Shown piece by piece: positions 56,600-64,000 of a stretch of 64,000 bases of DNA. Each line of letters begins with the position of its first letter. Position 1 is the stretch's first letter. Origin of the DNA: Linum tenue (lineage: Eukaryota > Streptophyta > Magnoliopsida > Malpighiales > Linaceae); assembly GCA_946122785.1 (NCBI GenBank), contig CAMGYJ010000006.1, positions 54,456,066-54,520,065 on the forward strand, in the 5' to 3' direction. The translations under genes were made by a program, and so were the position numbers. The notes under the pieces were generated by a model. It saw nothing but the letters and a program-made list of their open reading frames with translations. It searched no databases and was not told where the DNA came from.

Positions 56600-57787
56600 A
56601 CGCGGTGATGCTTTCACTATTGTAGGCAACAACGGTGATGTATTGACTGTCTTTGTTAAAAACGGGGATTTATTCACCGTTGAAGACTACGACGATGATT
56701 TCCATCACTATCTTTGACCACGACAATGATGTACAAACATGTGTGCTTTGGAAAATATTTTTATAACTTTGAGATTTTTTTTTTTTTTGTAAAAAGATTT
56801 TTTTTTTAATAACTAGTATATTCTGAAATTTTTTCCAACTTAAGGATCGTGACCCGTCTCCCTCCCCGCCGCCACGACCAACATTTAGTGGTATCCAACA
56901 ATAAAAAACTACGATAAAGAGGAGGAAAATAACATATAAAGAACATCTGATCCCCATGCCTCGTGCCCTGGGTTTGCAAAAATGGAGACAGAAAGCGAAC
57001 TCGGAAGCAAAGTGAAACACCTTGAAAAATAGAATCAAATGACTCACCGAAAAGGAAACCTACTAAAACAGTAGTTTTACGTTCAAAGATTATATTTGAC
57101 TGCCACATAGGATGAAGTTAGCGAAAATGGACCGTGAATGATCAATGATAAAATGAAGTTTGAAGTGAGAAGGAAATTTTCTTGGGTAACAAATATAAGG
57201 ATCATGTGGAAAGAAAGGATAAACGATCTCACTGATCTAAAACAGTAAATAGAAATATGAAAGAATCAGTGCACCCAGACTTGAATTCAACAAGTCAAAA
57301 GGTAGCACTTTAATAGTGCCTCGAACGGCAATCAACAAACTAAGGTCAGATACTAGTCCTACAAGCGCTCCCCCGTTCCCAAATGCCCCAGAAAAGCAAT
57401 GTGAAGAACTCCTCTGTGGACCCATGAGTGAAACAACAGCCACGAATTACATTGCGAAAATTCTCACAGCAGCTCAAAGTACACATGATCCCTCTATCCA
57501 CCCGGGCCACTGTGATTCCCAAACTCAAACGTCGTATTCGAATTCTGTGTGCAATGGAGGAACGCCTATGTCTCCCTGGTGCAGAACTATACCTGAACAT
57601 CCAAGTATGGCATGTCAACAATCAAACATGATTCTTTGATGGAGCAAGGGGAGGGGCGAAGCTACCTTCTTCGTCATAACTCTGTTAAGCCGACGAAAAT
57701 GGATTGAGGAGCCCCTATATGTTTGTTTACCGTGTGCTCACACAATGATCTGCTGTTTCTTCCCGCCCATCTAAACGCACTTGCAAT
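56600..57787. other. Spacer and probable 3' region of the PNPase gene
   Basis: 56600-56735 shares CGGTGA words with 51744-51908. The rest, including the T/A-rich tract at 56770-56815, has no recognisable gene; bases near 57640-57787 are likely 3' untranslated sequence of PNPase. Confidence 0.4.
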
Positions 57788-60700
57788 CTATCCAATTGTA
57801 GCTTCTCCATTAACTAAGCTACTTTTTTCAATCAGACTGCTGCTGCCACCACTGCTGCTCTTCTTCGACTTTTCTTTGCTGACAGTTGCTCCATCTTTGG
57901 CAGAGCTACCAGCTGACTTCTTCGTAACCTTTTTTCCCAAGTTGACGGTTTTTGTTGCATCACTGCATGAAGCCTGATCAGGAAGTAAAGCTTTGCGGCT
58001 AAGGCGCAGCTGGCCCTTGTCATTCACCTAACAGACATAATGCACTTGATGATTATGGATGGCAGGGAACAGAAGTCTGTTTACAGTGTTGGAAATGAAA
58101 GAAGACGGCCAATGTTGATACCTCAATAAGCTTAACATCTACCTTGTCCCCGACCTTAAAGGCCTGTCAGTAATAAACATAAGTTGTCCATATTAGAAGA
58201 ATAATAAGTTAATTTACTAGCAGAAAGAGTTGCACTCAAGTGTGAAGCAGAGGCATCCTACATCTTCTGCCTTTGGCAAATAAGTTGAAGTGAGTTCACT
58301 AATATGGCAAAGTCCCTGCAGCAAAGTTCGAAAAGGTGGAACGTAAGCAACAGCTTAGTCTTCGAGAGTAAATAATTCTCACTCACAAATGTACAGATGC
58401 AAATTATTGGTTAATTTTTAACAAGTATACCTCACGCCCTGGGGCTATCTGGACAAAGACACCATAAGGAGCAATTGATTTGATCTCACAGTTCCTGATT
58501 TTGCAACACAAAAGAAACAAACACCCTGAGGTATAACATATACGCCAAATTACAATTTCAATCATACACACAACCTCCTTCCCCTAGGAGACAGAGCAAC
58601 AGGCGGTGGAATGGTGTCTGTCCTAAACGTCACGTTCTAAGGAGACAGCCAGGAAAGAATATTTGGGTGCCTTGAATCCAACCTAGTTTGATCTTCTCCT
58701 TTTTCATACAGAGAAGAATAACCAACTAAACTGGTCTCTCTTGCATGAGAGTAAATGGAAGGCGGTTGCCTCAGTGAGGGAATGGGAAGGTACTTGCCTT
58801 GGCTTCTCTAGGATTCTTCTGAGTGTCACTAGGATTTAATAAAGTCCACAATACTCAAAAAGAAAACACTAACAGCCAACTCAGATAACTGAAGAAGTTT
58901 CATTTTTCTCTAACATCACACTTGTCCTGTAGGAATAAACCGAAAAGGCCAATAAAAGTAGCAAAGGAAAATGAACCTAGCACTTGAAGAGGACAAACCT
59001 GAATATGTCACCAATAGTTGGAACCATCGTAAGCCTAGAGATTATGGATATTGATTTCTCTATACTTGATAAATCCTTTCCAGTGATCTTTACCTGCACA
59101 GCCCCAAGTTTTGAGAATTCGCAAATTACATTAATGCCTAACAAAGCAATGGAAATAGATATTTTGACCATTGGATCTCACAATGCCATTATCTTGTGTG
59201 TCAATTGCGTCAACACCACTTTCTTCAATGATACTCTTCACCTTCTTTCCACCAGGACCAATGATTATGTTGACCTTATCTTTATCCACCTGTAAAAACA
59301 ATATTGCATTTGGTAATGGGTACATAATAACCTTCTGAGCTTAAGTGTTCTAGCAAATACAAAAGGAGACATGGATGTTAAAAAAACCTTCATAATATGT
59401 ATGAGTGGTGCATACTTAGACAGCTTGCTAGAAGGGGGTGGCGAACATTTCAACATTTCAGCTGCATAGCAGCGTTAACAACATTAAACAAAAACAAAAG
59501 ATCACTCATGATGACATTAATTAGCCAAGTAAAATGTCAGAAGGTGGTAACATATACTTCCCACCAGGTGGAACATGCTAAATTTAGTATCTAGGGCTTC
59601 ACAAGCTCGTACATTTGGAACTTCATAGATGTACAACAATTCAACAAGTCATAGTAGACCATAAATTACCAAGAATGCGCTTCCTCCCTTCCCTTGCCTG
59701 CAGTAGAGCATCCCTCATAACAGGTAAAGGAATTCCTCCAACCTATAGCATGCTAGGGAAAACTGATCAGAATGTTTACGATTCAGTTCACGAGAGCAAG
59801 TATACATCACTTTCTTAATGGTCTCCGCCCTTTCCAGTCACTTGTACAGATCATGATTGACAATGAAGATCACTCAAGCACAAACAGAAAGTTCCTGACC
59901 TTTATGTCCATCTGAAATGCAGTTATTCCATCCTCACTTCCAGCAACCTACAATCAGCATTGATTATTAGAAGTAAATATTGCAACATCTACAGATGAAC
60001 TCAAGCAGAGTGTTTCAGGATCATGCAATAAACATTAAAAGCAGGAATGGAAGAACATTATTAGAGATGACCTTGAAATCCATATCTCCAGATGCATCTT
60101 CAGCTCCAGTGATATCAGACAGGATTAGTGGTGTTCCATCGCCACCAAATTCTTTAGTGTCAAGGACCATGCCCATTGCAATGCCTGCAATTGAGCATTT
60201 TACAGGAACACCAGCATCTTGTAATGCCAAACAACCCCCACAGACAGAGGCCATACTGTTACATGATGATAAAATCTCAATCACAGTCATGCACTTCAGC
60301 AAGCAACTCATAGCACAAACAACATGCCTTTTGGGCACGATAGGAGAATTTAAAAACTACAATTGAAGAACCAAGAAGAAAGAAACATGCTTTTGACTTC
60401 TGATGCAAGCTGAAAACAATTTCTACAGTCACCGACCTTGAGGAACCGTTGCTCTCAGTAATGGTACTCTCAACTCGTACTGTGTATGGGAAGATGTCTT
60501 CAGAAGGCAATATAGGTTCAAGAGCTCTCTCTGCGAGCATCCCATGGCCAATTTCTCGCCTATTTGGTGCTCCCGTTCGCCCTGCTTCCCCAACAGATGA
60601 TGGAGGAAATGAATACTGAAAGTATCAGATAAAAACACGTCTTAAGTGTCTTTGCTGGTTCCTTTATCTGAGAGCTACACACATTCCAAACTTCATAACT

Positions 60701-63700
60701 CCACTGGAATTCTTTTGCAGATTAAATAGAGAGTTTCAGAAACAGAGATAAGAAGAAAAGACTATCAGCAGGAATAAACTAAATACTGCAGCAGTGGAGA
60801 TTTGGTGGCAATTGAACAAGGTTTGATTATTTTTATCTGCCCATGTCTACGACTACTAAGCTACTCACAAAAGCTTAGGGCTATCATGGACTCTGCACAG
60901 AGAAAAAAAATACTGCTGAAATTTTCAGACCTCTACAAGTAAACAGATGGGCTACTAGACAGATGACACAAATGCAGAAAGAAAAAATTTCAGAAACGTG
61001 AGCTGCAAATCATTATTCCCGAGAATAGCTACATATGCATGATTACTATAAAGTTCCCATAGATACCTGAAGATAGAACCTTTTAAATTCCTCTATATCC
61101 ACAAGGTTGTCAACTCTTTGAGCCATTTGCTTGTCACCAAGGGTAGTAACAGCCAGGGCCTGCAACCAAAAAGAAGGGCAGAGTTAATTGTTTCATGTAA
61201 AAGTTTATTTCAAAATAAAACACTGAGGTCATAGAACTTGATTTTATTGGAATCGCTAACCCATACCATAACTTCATGACTAGAACATATGAAGTAACTG
61301 ATGACTAGAACTTACGAAGTTGGATGAGGAAGGCTAAGATGAGTAGAAAGCTTGGTTACTCAGAAATATCATTCAAAACTGGAAATTGAATTGACAAGAC
61401 AAGTTCATCCAGAGATATCAATAGCAACTCTCTCTTTAACCACTGAAATTCGTTCAAATACGTAGGAATATGAAACAGGAGAGAGACAGCAAGGGAAAAA
61501 TAAAGAAAACATTGAAATATGGGATTGATGTTAAACAATTGTGTCAGTTGGTATTATATTATAACATCCAAGTACAGCACAAGATAGATGTCAGTGGAGA
61601 AGGGTTTTGGTGGTTGAGCTTCTTTCAGAGTTTTAACGGCCGAGGCTCAGACTAGCATTTCTCACGGCATGACTTTATGCAAAGATATCCATCCTAACTG
61701 CTATGCAATAAATTCAACCACTTTCTAAAGTATATACCAAACACATATGTTGCTATCCAAGTAGCTACTGCACTAAGTAAATATCTGGAAGGCAGATCTC
61801 GAGAAATGAAAATATTAGAATAACCTGGCAGTGAAATTTAGCTGCTACACACTCAAAGGATTCACACAATGACACAACTGGTTGATTAATGAAGCATTTT
61901 CATAAAAGAAGAGTTTCAGAAATAAAACCTGTGTTTCTCCACGAGTGAAAAGTGCACTCCCATGTGCTCTGGGTAGTAAGCCACATCTTGCATCTATTGG
62001 ACGTATTCCATTTGAGGTTCGCCCATCACTCCTTTTACCACCCTGTAACAAAAGCAAAAAAAAAAAAAAAAAAAAAAAAACTCAAAATCGACTTGTATGC
62101 GTCATAGTTCTTACTCATAGTTGGATAACAAGACATGGGCCCTCAATTCTGAATCACATCTCCTTTACAAATTACTACCCAAGTCAGAACACCCATATCA
62201 ATAATATTCAAGAAACGAATGCAGAGTTTTACTCATTGATAATTTCTGTGCTATGATTGGAAATGCAAGAGAGATAAAAACTTGTCTGGTGAGAACCATA
62301 GGCACTTTAAAGCATCAGAACATGGATTTCATACCTGCACGATTCTCTTGCGCAAGAATTTGGATGATACCTCTTTGAATACAAGCTTTACATCACCCTC
62401 CAAAAACAACTAAAATTTGACAAAAGGATAAAATTAAAAGGAGTTTCAAAAGGGCTCAAACAACAAGAAGATAAAAATTCTTTTTCAAAAAAATTGAGAG
62501 AAGACATGAAACTTAAAGGCAACACAGAATTACCTGCGGAGGAAGTTCCTTTGGACTTGGCTTTATATGAACGTCACCTTCATCTACTTCACCATCAACA
62601 ATCACTTCCTCGTCCTCGTCTTCCTCTTCAAGTAAATCTAACGTTGATTCTGCAGCTCCAGAATCCATGGCTGTCGTAACATAACCTTCTTCTGTGAGAA
62701 TACCAATTACTCTTTTCTCCAAATCTGAAATGGCCTTTCTTCTTGGTATTTTGTTACTAATCTGTAGCACTTTGGCTAATTCATCACCAGCAATCTCCTG
62801 TGAAAGGTAAATAGTAAATATAATATCTGATAGCCTAGACATGAAAAGCAGAGCATGTTTTGGGTCAGATTACAAAACTTACAGCTTCAGAAGAAATGAG
62901 AGTGAAGATGTTGGGTACCATGGTTTACAAGAGAAATAATAAGGAAACAAGTAGATTTCAGTTGAAACATAGGACATTTGGGTATTAATGCCAACTGTGT
63001 TATACACTACATATTGCATTAGATTGAAGGTGTGATGATTCGACGCAACAAAAAAAAAAAAAAAAAAAAATATTTAAGGTGTGATGTAGCAACAAAGTGC
63101 AGCATAGACTGCAGATGGCCATTTGATAGAGCCAAGAAAATCACCATGGAGAACAAGCTTCGGTATGCACATTCTCAATACCAAAAGCCCGGGAACAGCT
63201 AAAACACTTTAGTTACTTGGGAGGATGCCATGGTAAATTACCCTAAAATGGTTTGCATACTATAATCCCCCAATCAACTGGCATTGGACCTAACATCTGG
63301 TCAGCATGTGCTCAAAAGAACTCGTTCCAGCCTTAAGGATTAGCAGATTCTGTCGTGCACATTTAAAATAGAGTTTGGCATTATTGCTCAGCTCTTCATG
63401 GATTTGCTACTTTACATACAGAACATAAAATGACATGCTCTAACCAGCTTTAGAAGCAGGTGCAGGTCATAACACTACAGGAACGGACAGAAAAACTTAC
63501 GGCAATAGAGGGGCAACAGAAATTGTACCTCCACATGTTTATACAGCTCAGGAGGAGGTAACTTTACAGCATCAAGCATTTTCGGTTTTCCACACTTTGC
63601 CGCCAAAGCCCCCACTTCTTTGCAAATTAACTGTACTGCTTCCTGGCTTCATTGACATACAACAGGCAAAGTACTCACTAGGGCTGATCCACAACAGGTC

Positions 63701-64000
63701 ATTGAAACGTGGAGATATTAACAATAGTTGTAGTTTTTTTTTTTTTTATGTTATGCACATGTCCTAAAATAAAGAACAAATATTTCCAGCCACATAAGTA
63801 TACTCTACTTACCCAATTTTTACTGCTTCAAACAACTTCTCCTCTGGCAGAAAATCACAATACCCCTGCAAAAAACAACGCCGATTGAGATTTTCCCTCT
63901 GACACATGTGGCATGCTAATAATCATTGGTATGGTAGAGAATTAATTTCCCGTAGGCAGAATTAACATGTTGCACATTTCTTATAATTATTTTTTCATAT
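57788..64000 (-). CDS. RIF10: Plastid polyribonucleotide nucleotidyltransferase (PNPase), C-terminal 17 exons, partial
   Basis: Exons (minus strand, 5' to 3'): 63865-63813, 63646-63529, 62797-62534, 62409-62335, 62042-61929, 61159-61067, 60615-60437, 60255-60072, 59947-59900, 59742-59670, 59461-59388, 59289-59182, 59093-58999, 58494-58431, 58315-58262, 58163-58122, 58027-57788. The first exons lie beyond 64000. The window holds the helical linker, the second RNase PH core ([36 protein letters not shown] with the catalytic Asp pair), the KH domain ([15 protein letters not shown]) and the S1 domain ([30 protein letters not shown]). The protein degrades and polyadenylates RNA 3' ends. The Lys/Ser-rich tail ending [10 protein letters not shown] resembles chloroplast PNPase (RIF10) rather than the mitochondrial form; plastid targeting cannot be checked because the N-terminus is missing. 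No lesion seen. Confidence 0.93.
62055..62080. repeat. Long A run in a PNPase intron
   Basis: About 25 A interrupted near the start by C/G; another run of about 22 A lies at 63049-63070. Simple-sequence tracts only. Confidence 0.8.

Noticed and set aside
56806..57108. Open frames between the LINE and the PNPase gene
   Set aside because: Low-complexity A/T runs and no recognisable protein on either strand.
1..64000. Bacterial or organellar origin of part of the window
   Set aside because: The genes have GT..AG introns and plant nuclear families, and no ribosomal, tRNA or operon-like structure is seen.

Overview
This window looks like nuclear DNA from a flowering plant, most likely a eudicot. 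Three intron-bearing host genes have plant-type architecture: a CAT2-like vacuolar cationic amino-acid transporter, an MFAP1-type spliceosomal protein and a plastid-type polynucleotide phosphorylase. Almost everything else is plant transposable elements: Ty3 LTR elements of Tat and Athila type, a TRIM, L1-type LINEs carrying RNase H, Mutator-like elements and many hAT and PIF miniature elements. I saw no tRNA, rRNA, CRISPR array or prokaryotic operon.

Layout. Bases 1-3980 are a four-deep nest of DNA elements; the outermost, Mutator-like, layer carries a fragment of a nucleotide-sugar/triose-phosphate translocator-family gene. Bases 5420-20786 are one Tat-like LTR retrotransposon read on the minus strand (569-bp LTRs, AAAAT target duplication). 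Its gag-pol is broken, and between pol and the 3' LTR it carries an intron-containing antisense gene. That antisense gene is itself split by a plus-strand, non-autonomous Athila-like element at 6686-11995 (1391-bp LTRs, ACTGC duplication, one 404-codon ORF). Bases 20787-33000 are AT-rich and hold TRIM copies, hAT and Mutator-like elements, a PIF element and a LINE tail; two insertions have an empty-site paralogue inside this same window.

The first host gene (CAT2-like, 14 exons, + strand) runs 33649-38500 and has a small element in intron 11. Bases 40038-43872 look like a decayed Mutator-like element: a broken transposase, a convergent proline-rich ORF, minisatellites and an array of regularly spaced 19-bp palindromes. 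The second host gene (MFAP1-like, - strand, 47159-48614) has two apparent one-base frameshifts. Bases 49066-56590 contain LINE debris, a transposase N-terminal fragment and more hAT elements. The third host gene (plastid PNPase, - strand) begins beyond the right edge; its last 17 exons lie between 63865 and 57788.

The three host genes do not form a functional cluster. All boundaries were read by eye from motifs, target duplications and splice consensus. Family names rest on recalled protein and terminal-repeat patterns, not on database searches.
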